NCBI RefSeq assembly: GCF_004362665.1
Contig: NZ_SNXR01000018.1
Location: forward strand, 1-64,000
DNA: 64,000 nucleotides
Direction: 5' to 3'
Source: Flavobacterium dankookense
Lineage (GTDB): Bacteria > Bacteroidota > Bacteroidia > Flavobacteriales > Flavobacteriaceae
This document shows positions 1 through 8,644 of the stretch, one piece after another. Each line of letters opens with the position of its first letter. Within the stretch, counting starts at the first letter, position 1. The notes under the pieces were generated by a model. That model searched no databases, was not told the origin of the DNA, and saw only the letters and a list, made by a program, of their open reading frames with translations. The translations under genes were made by a program, and so were the position numbers.

Positions 1-33
1 ATTCTATATCGCTATTCTTTCGTTTAGCGGGTG

Positions 34-63
34 CAAAAGTAAGCATTTCTTTTTACCAAACAA
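34..63 (-). promoter_or_regulatory. Leftward promoter, proximal to left edge
   Basis: Read on the minus strand, a -7 box TACTTTTG lies at 41-34. A TTG occurs 19 bases upstream (63-61), which fits the Bacteroidota TTG-N17..23-TAnnTTTG pattern. The box is followed by GCACCCGC, a GC-rich discriminator of the kind seen on stable-RNA and ribosomal promoters. The transcribed gene is outside the window. This is a motif match only. Confidence 0.5.
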
Positions 64-145
64 GCTTTTTTGAAAATATTTTTTAAAATTATTTTTAATA
101 ATCTCCTGTCAGTAAAAATATCAATGAACTCCCTATTGCGGGGTG

Positions 146-177
146 CAAATATAAAAACTATTTATCCCCTAATCCAA
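146..177 (-). promoter_or_regulatory. Leftward promoter, distal copy
   Basis: On the minus strand a perfect -7 box TATATTTG (153-146) has TTG 21 bases upstream (177-175). It is followed by GCACCCCGC, nearly the same discriminator as the promoter at 34-63. Two similar tandem promoters pointing off the left edge suggest a strongly expressed operon there, perhaps rRNA or tRNA. That identity is inference, since none of the gene is visible. Confidence 0.5.
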
Positions 178-272
178 ATATTTTTTAACCTTTTTTTTGC
201 CTTTTTCTTAAGTGGTTGATATACCATCAAATATATGCGCGATTTCTCCCAAACAGTAATAAAGAAACTCCA

Positions 273-380
273 TTAGCCCCGATGGAAATGTAAATCCTTT
301 TTGTTTTTATTAACTAAAGACCTCTTTCTGGCATTCATTACCAAAAAAAAAAAAAAAAGATTGAAGTGGACAGCGGGAAT
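273..380 (+). repeat. Dispersed intergenic repeat, copy A (degenerate)
   Basis: The left end TTAGCCCCGATGGAAATG and the right end GAAGTGGACAGCGGGAA match the ends of the copies at 6495-6548 and 23489-23584. The middle is unrelated and includes a 16-A homopolymer. It lies between divergent promoters, so it is not acting as a terminator for a visible gene. Confidence 0.6.
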
Positions 381-442
381 GTTGTCAAATAATAATACCT
401 AATGTTTCGCTCTTTATTTTACTATATTATTGGACGCATGTA

Positions 443-473
443 TTGTGAGTGTTTTGCTAATCTCCTATATTTG
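443..473 (+). promoter_or_regulatory. thrS operon promoter
   Basis: A TTG at 443-445 and TATATTTG at 466-473 are separated by 20 bases, a full match to the Bacteroidota consensus. It lies 20 bp upstream of the thrS ATG, which implies a very short leader. No T-box or other leader structure is seen. Confidence 0.65.
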
Positions 474-493
474 CAATCCATAAAAATTAAGGA

Positions 494-2440
494 ATGATAA
501 AGATTACTCTACCTGACGGTTCGGTTAAGGAGCTCGTAAATGGTTCGACTCCAATGGATGTTGCAAAAAGCATCAGTGAAGGATTAGCAAGAAACGTGAT
601 TTCGGCTGCTTTTAATAGTACAACTATAGAAACTTCGACGGAATTGACGACCGACGGTTCACTCATATTATATACATGGAATGATAAAGAGGGTAAAAAA
701 GCTTTTTGGCATTCTACCTCTCACGTTATGGCTCAAGTTTTGGAAGAAAAATACAATGGTATTAAATTGACTCTTGGACCTGCAATTGATAATGGGTTTT
801 ATTATGATGTGGATTTTGGAGACAATAAAATAACTGATGCTGACTTTAAAGCTATCGAAGATAGAGTTTTGGAAATTTCTAGAGAGAAACATGAATTTAA
901 GATGCGTGCTGTTTCAAAAGCAGAAGCATTAGCTACTTATAAAGATAACGAATACAAGACTGAATTAATATCAAATTTAGAAGATGGTACAATTACGTTT
1001 TGTGATCATGCTAACTTCTTTGACTTGTGTCGTGGTGGACATATACCTAATACAGGTATTATTAAAGCAATGAAAATCATGAGCGTTGCTGGTGCTTATT
1101 GGCGTGGTGACGAGAAAAACAAACAATTGACTCGTGTTTATGGAATTTCCTTTCCTAAACAAAAGGATTTGACTGATTATCTTGAACTATTAGAAGAAGC
1201 CAAACGAAGAGATCATAGAAAACTTGGAAAAGAATTAGATTTATTTGCTTTTTCACAAAAAGTTGGTCAAGGTTTGCCTTTATGGTTACCAAAAGGTGCT
1301 GCATTGCGCGACAGATTGGAGCAATTTTTGAAAAAAGCTCAAAAGAAAGCAGGTTACGAGCAAGTTGTTACACCACATATTGGACAGAAAGAACTTTATG
1401 TAACATCTGGACATTATGCAAAGTATGGTGCTGATAGTTTCCAGCCAATAACAACTCCAGCTGAAGGTGAAGAGTTTTTGTTGAAGCCGATGAATTGCCC
1501 GCATCACTGCGAAATTTACAACACAAAACCTTGGTCTTACAAAGATTTACCAAAACGTTATGCTGAATTTGGAACTGTTTACAGATACGAACAATCGGGA
1601 GAATTACACGGTTTAACTCGTGTTCGTGGATTTACTCAAGATGATGCTCATATTTTTTGTACGCCAGATCAATTAGACAGCGAATTCAAAAAAGTAATCG
1701 ACCTTGTATTGTATGTATTCGGTTCGTTAGGATTTGAAAACTTTACCGCTCAAATTTCATTACGTGATCAAGAAAATAGAGATAAATATATAGGTAGCGA
1801 CGAAAATTGGGAAAAAGCAGAAAATGCTATTATCAATGCTGCAGCGGATAAAGGCTTAAATACTGTTGTTGAATATGGTGAAGCTGCTTTTTATGGTCCG
1901 AAATTAGACTTTATGGTAAAAGATGCTTTGGGTAGAAGTTGGCAACTTGGAACAATTCAAGTGGATTACAACTTACCTGAACGTTTTGAATTGACTTATA
2001 AAGGTGCAGATGATAAGTTACACCGACCAGTTATGATTCATAGAGCACCTTTTGGCTCAATGGAAAGATTTATTGCAATTTTATTAGAACACACAGCAGG
2101 AAATTTCCCGCTTTGGTTAATGCCAGAGCAAGCTATAATCTTGTCTTTGAGTGAGAAATATGAAAATTATGCGAAAAAAGTTTTAGAATTGCTAGAAAAT
2201 CACGAAATTCGCGCCCTAATTGACAACCGCAACGAGACAATTGGAAGAAAAATTCGTGAGGCAGAAGTGCAAAAAATGCCATTTATGCTTATAGTTGGTG
2301 AGGAAGAAGAAAAAAATGGAACTATTTCTGTTCGTCGTCACGGTCAAGAAGGAAAAGGAAATATAACGGTAACAATTGAAGAATTTGTAAAAATTGTTAA
2401 CGAAGAAATTTCCAAAACATTGAAAACATTTGAAGTTTAA
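494..2440 (+). CDS. thrS: Threonine--tRNA ligase
   Basis: Cytoplasmic class II aminoacyl-tRNA synthetase that charges tRNA-Thr with threonine. The 648 residues are full length for the family. An N-terminal TGS domain (about 1-60) precedes the second additional (editing) domain, whose HxxxH motif (HSTSH) is near residue 72. The catalytic core contains the expected zinc ligands: Cys in MNCPHH near 334, His in DDAHIF near 385 and His in MIHRAPFG near 515. The anticodon-binding domain fills about 545-645. The ATG at 494 follows AAGGA and sits just after a consensus promoter. It is the first gene of the thrS-infC-rpmI-rplT operon, an order conserved across bacteria. Confidence 0.98.
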   Translation: MIKITLPDGSVKELVNGSTPMDVAKSISEGLARNVISAAFNSTTIETSTELTTDGSLILYTWNDKEGKKAFWHSTSHVMAQVLEEKYNGIKLTLGPAIDNGFYYDVDFGDNKITDADFKAIEDRVLEISREKHEFKMRAVSKAEALATYKDNEYKTELISNLEDGTITFCDHANFFDLCRGGHIPNTGIIKAMKIMSVAGAYWRGDEKNKQLTRVYGISFPKQKDLTDYLELLEEAKRRDHRKLGKELDLFAFSQKVGQGLPLWLPKGAALRDRLEQFLKKAQKKAGYEQVVTPHIGQKELYVTSGHYAKYGADSFQPITTPAEGEEFLLKPMNCPHHCEIYNTKPWSYKDLPKRYAEFGTVYRYEQSGELHGLTRVRGFTQDDAHIFCTPDQLDSEFKKVIDLVLYVFGSLGFENFTAQISLRDQENRDKYIGSDENWEKAENAIINAAADKGLNTVVEYGEAAFYGPKLDFMVKDALGRSWQLGTIQVDYNLPERFELTYKGADDKLHRPVMIHRAPFGSMERFIAILLEHTAGNFPLWLMPEQAIILSLSEKYENYAKKVLELLENHEIRALIDNRNETIGRKIREAEVQKMPFMLIVGEEEEKNGTISVRRHGQEGKGNITVTIEEFVKIVNEEISKTLKTFEV

Positions 2441-2462
2441 CTAAAATAATTAAGCCATAGCA

Positions 2463-3017
2463 ATTAGAAACAACAGAGGTTACCAACCTCGAGTAGAAAA
2501 AACAGCAGCCCACAGAATAAACAATTTAATTCGTGGAGTAAATGAAGTACGTCTGGTAGGAGAAAATATAGAACCTGGTGTTTTTAAATTTTCCGAAGCC
2601 TTACGATTAGCCGAAGAGCAAGAAGTAGATTTAGTTGAGATTTCTCCAAATGCTGATCCACCGGTATGTAAGCTTATGGATTATGGAAAATTTATCTATC
2701 AACAAAAGAAACGCGATAAAGAATTAAAAGCAAAATCTACGCAAATCACTGTGAAAGAGATTCGTTTTGGTCCTCAAACTGATGAGCATGACTATGAATT
2801 TAAAAGAAAAAACGCTGAAAAATTCTTGAAAGAAGGTTCTAAGTTAAAAGCTTTTGTCTTTTTTAAAGGTCGTTCAATTATATATAAAGAACAAGGACAA
2901 ATCTTATTATTGCGTTTAGCTCAAGATTTGGAAGAATATGGGAAAGTTGAAGCAATGCCTGTGTTAGAAGGAAAGAGAATGATTATGTTCATTGCTCCTA
3001 AGAAAAAAAGTAAGTAA
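2463..3017 (+). CDS. infC: Translation initiation factor IF-3, non-canonical start codon
   Basis: IF-3 binds the 30S subunit, blocks premature 50S joining and checks start codons. The reading frame is open from a TAA at 2451. Before the internal ATG at 2676 it encodes the family N-terminus ([12 protein letters not shown], then a linker and [17 protein letters not shown]). Between 2451 and 2676 there is no in-frame ATG, GTG or TTG. Translation must therefore begin at ATT (2463) or ATA (2457), giving 184 or 186 residues, normal for IF-3. Starting at 2676 would delete most of the N-terminal domain. AUU starts on infC are known from E. coli, where IF-3 represses its own message through discrimination against that codon. 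The same regulation is inferred here. The exact start is my choice between the two codons. Confidence 0.9.
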   Translation: MRNNRGYQPRVEKTAAHRINNLIRGVNEVRLVGENIEPGVFKFSEALRLAEEQEVDLVEISPNADPPVCKLMDYGKFIYQQKKRDKELKAKSTQITVKEIRFGPQTDEHDYEFKRKNAEKFLKEGSKLKAFVFFKGRSIIYKEQGQILLLRLAQDLEEYGKVEAMPVLEGKRMIMFIAPKKKSK

Positions 3018-3043
3018 GTTAAATTTAAATAAATTTGGGAATT

Positions 3044-3241
3044 ATGCCTAAAATGAAAACAAAATCCAGTGCTAAGAAGCGATTCAAAGTAACTGGCTCT
3101 GGAAAAATCAAGAGAAAACACGCTTTTAAAAGTCACATTTTGACAAAAAAATCTAAAAAGCGTAAATTAGCTTTAACACATTCTGCTTTGGTTCACAAAA
3201 CAGATGAAAAAAGCATTAAACAACAATTAAGAATTATCTAA
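3044..3241 (+). CDS. rpmI: 50S ribosomal protein L35
   Basis: A 65-residue, very basic protein starting [14 protein letters not shown], the typical L35 N-terminus, with the characteristic [12 protein letters not shown] stretch in the middle. It is a component of the large ribosomal subunit. I chose the ATG at 3044. An in-frame TTG at 3035 would add three residues that family members lack. It lies 26 bp after infC and is cotranscribed with it and rplT. Confidence 0.97.
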
Positions 3242-3266
3242 TAGCCAAAAGCTTTTAGAATTCTTT

Positions 3267-3291
3267 AGGTTAAAAAATTATTTAATAACCT
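3267..3291 (+). other. Weak hairpin in the rpmI-rplT spacer
   Basis: The 115-base spacer between rpmI and rplT is long for this operon. It contains a 6-bp stem, AGGTTA (3267-3272) with TAACCT (3286-3291). L20 autoregulates its operon through mRNA structures in other bacteria, but no known L20 target is recognisable here. Confidence 0.2.
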
Positions 3292-3356
3292 TGGAGTATG
3301 GCTGTAAGTTTCCTTGATTAAATTCGGAACGCCTGCTACAAAAACACAAGAAAATT

Positions 3357-3701
3357 ATGCCAAGATCAGTAAATTCAGTTGCTAAAAGAGCAAGAAGAAA
3401 AAAGATAATGAAGCAAGCCAAAGGTTTCTTTGGTCGTCGTAAAAACGTTTGGACAGTTGCTAAAAACGCAGTTGAAAAAGCAATGGTTTATGCTTACAGA
3501 GATAGAAAGCAAAACAAGAGAAACTTCCGTTCATTATGGATTCAACGTATTAACGCTGGAGCTAGACTAGAAGGAATGAGTTACTCTCAATTCATCGGAT
3601 TAGTTAAGAAAAACGGTATCGAATTGAACCGTAAAGTATTAGCTGATTTAGCTATGAATCATCCAGAAGCTTTTAAAGCTGTTGTGAAAAAAGTAAAATA
3701 A
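3357..3701 (+). CDS. rplT: 50S ribosomal protein L20
   Basis: L20 is a 23S rRNA-binding assembly protein of the large subunit. The 114 residues match the family length. The start [16 protein letters not shown] and the motif [22 protein letters not shown] are diagnostic, as is the C-terminal half with [17 protein letters not shown]. It is the last gene of the thrS operon and is followed at once by a strong bidirectional terminator. Confidence 0.98.
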   Translation: MPRSVNSVAKRARRKKIMKQAKGFFGRRKNVWTVAKNAVEKAMVYAYRDRKQNKRNFRSLWIQRINAGARLEGMSYSQFIGLVKKNGIELNRKVLADLAMNHPEAFKAVVKKVK

Positions 3702-3740
3702 AACGTTTGTACAACCTTATTTAACTTACTTATAATAAAA

Positions 3741-3770
3741 AATCCTATCAATTTGATAGGATTTTTTTAT
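3741..3770 (+). terminator. Bidirectional intrinsic terminator between rplT and valS
   Basis: A 10-bp perfect stem, AATCCTATCA (3741-3750) with TGATAGGATT (3754-3763), and a 3-base loop are followed by a T run on the plus strand and preceded by an A run that serves the minus strand. It sits between the converging ends of rplT and valS. Confidence 0.85.
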
Positions 3771-3789
3771 TGTTTACTTTTAACCAAAA

Positions 3790-6417
3790 CTATTGCAAAC
3801 TAGCTAAACTTTGTTCTATAGTAGTAATTTTTGCAAGAGCATCAGCTTCTTTCTTACGCTCGTTATCTATAACTTGACCTGGCGCTCCAGAAACAAACTT
3901 TTCATTTGCTAATTTAACTTGAACACTTTTTAAGAATCCTTTTGTATATTTTAACTCTTCTGTGAGTTTAGCAATTTCTGCAGCCACATCGATTGTTCCT
4001 GAAACTGGAATAAAATATTCATTCGATTTTACACGATAAGTCAATGCTCCATCGATTTTATCGGTGCTATATTCTAAAGAAGTAATATTGCCTAATTTCA
4101 TAATTACACTATCAAAATAAGTTGAAACGTTTTCGTTATTTACCACTTTTAAATCTATCGCCTCTTTCATGGCGATATTCTTTTCTTTTCGAATGGTACG
4201 AACACCAGCAATAACTTCGGCTGCAAAATCAAAATCAGCAATTAATTTTTCATCAAATGATTTCAAAACTGGATATTCCGCAATAATCAAGGCTTGTTCT
4301 GGAGTTCTTTCCGTGATATGTTGCCAAATTTCCTCCGTCAAGAACGGCATAAAAGGATGCAATAATTTCAAATTAGCTTCCAGCATTTCGATAGCTTTGT
4401 CAAATGTAGCGCGGTCAATTGGTTGTTGATATGCAGGTTTTATCATTTCTAAAAACCACGAACAGAAATCGTCCCAAACCAATTTATAAATTCCCATCAA
4501 TGCATCAGACAAACGATATTTTTCGAAATTCTCTTCAATTTCAACTAAGGTTTTCTGCAATTTTGCTTCATACCATTCAATAGCAACCATTGAGCTTTCA
4601 GGCTGAGGAATATCGGCAACTTCCCAACCTTTAATCAATCGAAAAGCATTCCATATTTTATTTGCAAAAGCTTTACCGTTATTGCATAATTCTTCGTCAA
4701 ACATAATATCGTTTCCTGCAGAAGCACTCAATAACAATCCAACACGAACTCCATCAGCACCGAATTTTTCAATTAATTCTAATGGCTCAGGCGAGTTTCC
4801 TAACGATTTAGACATCTTACGACGTTGTTTATCGCGAACCAAACCTGTTAAATATACATTAGTAAAAGGTTTTTCACCAGTATACTCATATCCAGCAATA
4901 ATCATTCGAGCAACCCAAAAGAATAAAATATCTGGTCCAGTTACTAAATCATTCGTTGGATAATAGTATTTGAAATCTTCGTTTTCTGGTTCAAGAATTC
5001 CTCCAAAAACGGCTATTGGCCATAACCAAGAGGAAAACCAAGTGTCAAGTGCATCTGCATCTTGTTTTAAGTGTTCAGTAGTCAGATTTGAGTTGGCAGT
5101 TTTTACTTTTGCAAGTTCAAGTGCATCAACAATATTTTCAGCAACAACAAAATCTTCTTTTCCATCACCATAATAATAGGCAGGAATTTGTTGTCCCCAC
5201 CAAAGTTGGCGCGAAATATTCCAATCACGGATATTTTCTAACCAATGACGATACGTATTATTAAAACGACTTGGATATAATTTAATTTCTTCGGTTTCTA
5301 AAACAGCTTTTATGGCTGGTTTTACCAATTCTTCCATGCTTAAAAACCATTGATCAGAAAGTCTTGGTTCGATTACGGCTTTGGTTCTTTCGGAAGTTCC
5401 AACTTTATTAAGATGTGTTTCTGTTTTTGATAAAGCACCGATGGTTTCTAATTCTTTTGCAATTTCTTCACGAACTACAAAACGGTCTTTTCCTTGATAA
5501 TGCAATCCGTAAGTATTCAACGTAGCATCTTCATTGAAAATATCGATGATTTCTAGGTTATACTTCTCTCCTAGCGTTTTATCGTTCATGTCGTGAGCTG
5601 GCGTAACTTTTAAACAACCCGTTCCAAATTCTACATCTACATATTCGTCTTCAATAATTGGGATAACTCTGTTGCAAACAGGAACGATAGCTTTCTTTCC
5701 TTTTAAATGAGAAAAACGCTCGTCGTTTGGATTGATACAAATTGCGGTATCACCAAAAATAGTTTCTGGACGCGTTGTAGCTACGGTCAAGAAATCTTCA
5801 GAACCTTCTATTTTGTAATTGATGAAATATAGTTTTCCTTGTCTTTCTTCAAAGATTACTTCTTCGTCTGATAATGTTGTTTTTGCTTCTGGATCCCAAT
5901 TTACCATTCGGTAGCCACGATAAATTTGTCCTTTGTTGTATAAATCTACGAATGATTTTATAACCGAAGCTGACATGTCTGCGTCCATCGTGAACTTGGT
6001 TCTATCCCAATCGCATGAACATCCTAACTGTTTTAGTTGTTCAAGGATTGTTCCTCCATATTTATCGGTCCAATCGTAGGCGTGTTTTAGAAATTCGTCG
6101 CGGGTTAAATCGCTTTTGTTAATTCCTTCGCTTTTTAGTTTGGCTACCACTTTGGCTTCGGTTGCAATGGATGCATGATCGGTTCCTGGAACCCAACAGG
6201 CGTTGAAACCTTTTAAACGTGCACGACGAATTAAAACATCTTGAATGGTGTTGTTCAACATATGTCCCATGTGAAGAACTCCAGTTACGTTTGGCGGTGG
6301 AATGGTTATGGTATATGGTTTTCTATGGTCGGGTTTTGAATGAAAATAGTTATTTTTCATCCAGTAGTCGTACCATTTTTTTTCTACTTCTTTGGCATTG
6401 AATTGTGCTGGTATCAT
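3790..6417 (-). CDS. valS: Valine--tRNA ligase
   Basis: Class I aminoacyl-tRNA synthetase charging tRNA-Val. The 875 residues are full length. The signature HMGH is in PPPNVTGVLHMGHM near residue 50 and KMSKS in RRKMSKSLGNSP near 533. Between them lies the CP1 editing domain (TTRPETIFGDTAICI) that removes mischarged threonine. The C-terminal region (about 800-875) is a basic coiled coil typical of ValRS (IAKLTEELKYTKGFLKSV). It is a single-gene unit facing the thrS operon. Confidence 0.97.
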   Translation of the reverse strand: MIPAQFNAKEVEKKWYDYWMKNNYFHSKPDHRKPYTITIPPPNVTGVLHMGHMLNNTIQDVLIRRARLKGFNACWVPGTDHASIATEAKVVAKLKSEGINKSDLTRDEFLKHAYDWTDKYGGTILEQLKQLGCSCDWDRTKFTMDADMSASVIKSFVDLYNKGQIYRGYRMVNWDPEAKTTLSDEEVIFEERQGKLYFINYKIEGSEDFLTVATTRPETIFGDTAICINPNDERFSHLKGKKAIVPVCNRVIPIIEDEYVDVEFGTGCLKVTPAHDMNDKTLGEKYNLEIIDIFNEDATLNTYGLHYQGKDRFVVREEIAKELETIGALSKTETHLNKVGTSERTKAVIEPRLSDQWFLSMEELVKPAIKAVLETEEIKLYPSRFNNTYRHWLENIRDWNISRQLWWGQQIPAYYYGDGKEDFVVAENIVDALELAKVKTANSNLTTEHLKQDADALDTWFSSWLWPIAVFGGILEPENEDFKYYYPTNDLVTGPDILFFWVARMIIAGYEYTGEKPFTNVYLTGLVRDKQRRKMSKSLGNSPEPLELIEKFGADGVRVGLLLSASAGNDIMFDEELCNNGKAFANKIWNAFRLIKGWEVADIPQPESSMVAIEWYEAKLQKTLVEIEENFEKYRLSDALMGIYKLVWDDFCSWFLEMIKPAYQQPIDRATFDKAIEMLEANLKLLHPFMPFLTEEIWQHITERTPEQALIIAEYPVLKSFDEKLIADFDFAAEVIAGVRTIRKEKNIAMKEAIDLKVVNNENVSTYFDSVIMKLGNITSLEYSTDKIDGALTYRVKSNEYFIPVSGTIDVAAEIAKLTEELKYTKGFLKSVQVKLANEKFVSGAPGQVIDNERKKEADALAKITTIEQSLASLQ

Positions 6418-6722
6418 ATTTTTATTTTATATCTGGATTAGATATTTGATTTTTAATTTTACTTCAGATTACAAATACGCAATTCGTTTATCTTTTAGCC
6501 CCGATTGAAGTGGAAATCCTCGAAGAGATTGAAACGGAAAGCGGGAAAATGGATTACAAAAGTTCCCGAACGATACGCTCCAAAAAAAACATGGTATGCT
6601 TTTTGTAATTTGATTTGCAAAAGTAGTTAATATGTACTTTAGAAAAAATTAAGAATTAAATTTTTGTGTATTAATTTAAACGAAGTATTTTTACAGAAAC
6701 CAAATATTAAAATTTTTAACCT
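6418..6722. other. Gene-free spacer between valS and the DUF1573 gene
   Basis: No coding sequence is seen in this divergent spacer of about 300 bases. It contains a copy of the dispersed repeat (6495-6548). An inverted pair follows it, ATTACAAAAG near 6552 with CTTTTTGTAAT near 6599, separated by about 40 bases. A near match to the -7 box, TATTTTTA, lies shortly before the gene at 6723. Confidence 0.5.
6495..6548 (+). repeat. Dispersed intergenic repeat, copy B (short form)
   Basis: The sequence TTAGCCCCGATTGAAGTGG, then AATCC, a short middle and GAAACGGAAAGCGGGAA shares both ends with copies A (273-380) and C (23489-23584, opposite orientation). It lacks the long central palindrome of copy C. 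Confidence 0.7.
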
Positions 6723-7160
6723 ATGAAAAAATATTTACTCTTAGCTTTTGTTGTCTTTGGTAGTGCAGTTTTTGCACAAAGTGGTGCTAAAATTGAGTTC
6801 AAAGATAAAGACAATACTATTGATTATGGTACTGTTAATAAGGAAGATGACAATGGTTTGCGTGTTTTTGAGTTTACTAATACTGGTGATGCGCCGTTAA
6901 TTATTACTGACGTAAAAAGCAGTTGTGGTTGTACTGTGCCGAGTAAACCTACTGAACCTATTCAACCAGGAAAAACGGGTAAAATTGAAGTGAAATACAA
7001 TATGAATCCTGGTCCGATTAGAAAAACGATTACGGTTGAATCTAACGCTGTCAATTATGATGAAGGTCGTGTTGCATTGAAAATTAAAGGTGAAGTGATT
7101 GTGAAACCAGTTGTCAATTTATTAGAAAAGAAGAATACCAGTCCGATGCTGATGCAATAA
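6723..7160 (+). CDS. DUF1573 domain exported protein
   Basis: A 145-residue secreted protein with a Sec signal peptide (MKKYLLLAFVVFGSAVFAQ, cleavage about residue 19). One DUF1573 domain follows, an Ig-like beta sandwich. Visible family marks are VFEFTNTGDAPLIITDVKSSC, the SSCGCT cysteine pair near residue 67-70, and P-I-QPGKTGKIEVKYN. DUF1573 proteins are abundant in Bacteroidota and their function is not established. It is monocistronic, with a strong palindromic terminator behind it. Confidence 0.9.
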   Translation: MKKYLLLAFVVFGSAVFAQSGAKIEFKDKDNTIDYGTVNKEDDNGLRVFEFTNTGDAPLIITDVKSSCGCTVPSKPTEPIQPGKTGKIEVKYNMNPGPIRKTITVESNAVNYDEGRVALKIKGEVIVKPVVNLLEKKNTSPMLMQ

Positions 7161-7166
7161 AAAATG

Positions 7167-7196
7167 AAAGCTCCGAAAATTTTCGGAGCTTTTTTT
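7167..7196 (+). terminator. Bidirectional palindromic terminator
   Basis: A continuous palindrome, AAAGCTCCGAAAA (7167-7179) with its complement at 7180-7192, is flanked by T runs in both directions. It serves both the DUF1573 gene and the converging aspartyl protease gene. Confidence 0.85.
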
Positions 7197-8517
7197 ATAG
7201 AATATTTTTAAGTGGAAACCTAATTTTTAGATTTTTACCATTTCGCTCTACTTCAAAAATTATCGTTCTACCATCTTCTTCTTTGAGAAGTTTGTTTATT
7301 CTTTCAATACTTAAATTATGAGCGTGAGTTCCGTTAATTCGGATAATTTTATCTCCTTTTTTGAGACCAGCTTTTTCTGCTTCTGATTCTATCCTAACAT
7401 TAAAAATCTTGAAAATTGGTTTTAAACTAAATTTAATTTTAAAATTTGGTTCATAACTTGTGTCCTTGTCTGTGTAAATTTTAATTCCAGAGCTTCTTTC
7501 TTGAACCGTTTCTGTTCCCCATTCTAATCCAGCGTGTTCAATATCAATTCCACTCATGTTGAAACTGAAAGGTTCATTTATTTTATGATTTGGTTGAGTG
7601 TAAATTACTTGTTCTTTATAATCAAAAAAAACATTAAATCTTGATATGACTTCACCTCCTATTGAACCCAATCTGTCAGGAACAAAACTGACACTTTTTA
7701 AAGATGTAGAATCGGGAAAAGTAACTATTGGGTTTTCAAATGTTTTGTTTCCAAATTTGAAGTTTTGAATTCTACCTCTTTTTCCATATACATTACCACT
7801 AAAACCTCTACCTAAATAATCATCTATGTTTTTGGTTGGTGGAGCAATTTTCTTTTGATTATTAGAAAACAACCAAACTGCATCACTGTTGCCTGTATCT
7901 ATGAGCAATTTTGATTTAATTGTATTTTCATTATTCTTTATTTCAGTGACTAAGTAAGGTTTATTAAGTTCCATAGAAATACTGTCTTTGTGAAATTTTT
8001 TATTTAATTTCTTACATAATTTGACACTCTTTTCACGATAAATTATTACTTTTTTATGTTGATAATCGATTTCAACTAAATGATTTTTAAAGAAATGATA
8101 ACCTAAAATTCCATTAACAGGTATTCCAATTTGAGCAGAAAAATTAAATTCTTGATCTAAAATTATGTATAATTCATGTTTAGTGTCCACAAAACCGTTA
8201 AGTTCAATTCTATTGTTTGAAGATTTATATCCATCAACAGATTCATTACTTCCAAGACCTCTCAATTTTATTGTTTCAACATTGTGAAGTTGCAAATCTT
8301 GAGTTTCATCTATACTAAGGATAACGGTTTGTTCAACTCCTGTGTCTAATAAAAAAGTTAATTCTTCACCATTTAGAGTTAATGGAACAAAAACAAGATT
8401 ATTAATAAGTGTAAAAGGAATTACTATTTTCTTTTTATTGTTTTCAAATTTAAACTCTGATTGACCATAAGTTATCGCAGTTGAGAATAAAATAAAATAT
8501 AGGAATGATTTAAACAT
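7195..8517 (-). CDS. Retropepsin-like aspartyl protease with PDZ domain
   Basis: A 440-residue exported protein with an N-terminal signal peptide (about 1-18, ending TYGQ). Two retropepsin-like (clan AA) units follow. The first has LLDTG near residue 57 (LTFLLDTGVEQTVIL) and the second LLIDTG near 206 (KLLIDTGNSDAVWL). Both active-site aspartates are present, so the protein could fold as an internal dimer like pepsin. A PDZ domain occupies about 370-440 (AEKAGLKKGDKIIRING). Proteins of this architecture are common in Bacteroidota and presumably act in the periplasm. The substrate is unknown. It is transcribed alone. Confidence 0.88.
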   Translation of the reverse strand: MFKSFLYFILFSTAITYGQSEFKFENNKKKIVIPFTLINNLVFVPLTLNGEELTFLLDTGVEQTVILSIDETQDLQLHNVETIKLRGLGSNESVDGYKSSNNRIELNGFVDTKHELYIILDQEFNFSAQIGIPVNGILGYHFFKNHLVEIDYQHKKVIIYREKSVKLCKKLNKKFHKDSISMELNKPYLVTEIKNNENTIKSKLLIDTGNSDAVWLFSNNQKKIAPPTKNIDDYLGRGFSGNVYGKRGRIQNFKFGNKTFENPIVTFPDSTSLKSVSFVPDRLGSIGGEVISRFNVFFDYKEQVIYTQPNHKINEPFSFNMSGIDIEHAGLEWGTETVQERSSGIKIYTDKDTSYEPNFKIKFSLKPIFKIFNVRIESEAEKAGLKKGDKIIRINGTHAHNLSIERINKLLKEEDGRTIIFEVERNGKNLKIRFPLKNIL

Positions 8518-8644
8518 TGATAATGATTTTAGCTAATTTAAGAAAAATAAAAATATCTTATCTATTTAACATTTTTTAAATTGAAGTTAATTATTGTTTA
8601 GCAAAAAAAAATATCGCAATTTTGTAAATTATAAAATAATAATC

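Larger units (their letters stand above)
1..493. other. Gene-free divergent spacer upstream of thrS
   Basis: No coding region or tRNA is recognisable here. The spacer holds two minus-strand promoter-like motifs (34-63 and 146-177), a degenerate copy of a dispersed intergenic repeat (273-380) interrupted by a run of 16 A (343-358), and the thrS promoter (443-473). Confidence 0.6.

Noticed and set aside
343..358. Run of 16 A as a possible poly-A insertion or assembly fault
   Set aside because: A homopolymer alone proves nothing; it lies within a degenerate repeat copy in a spacer.
2676..3017. infC starting at the ATG at 2676
   Set aside because: This would remove the conserved N-terminal domain encoded in the same open frame upstream.
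494..3701. T-box or L20 leader controlling the thrS operon
   Set aside because: The promoter is only 20 bp before thrS, leaving no room for a structured leader.
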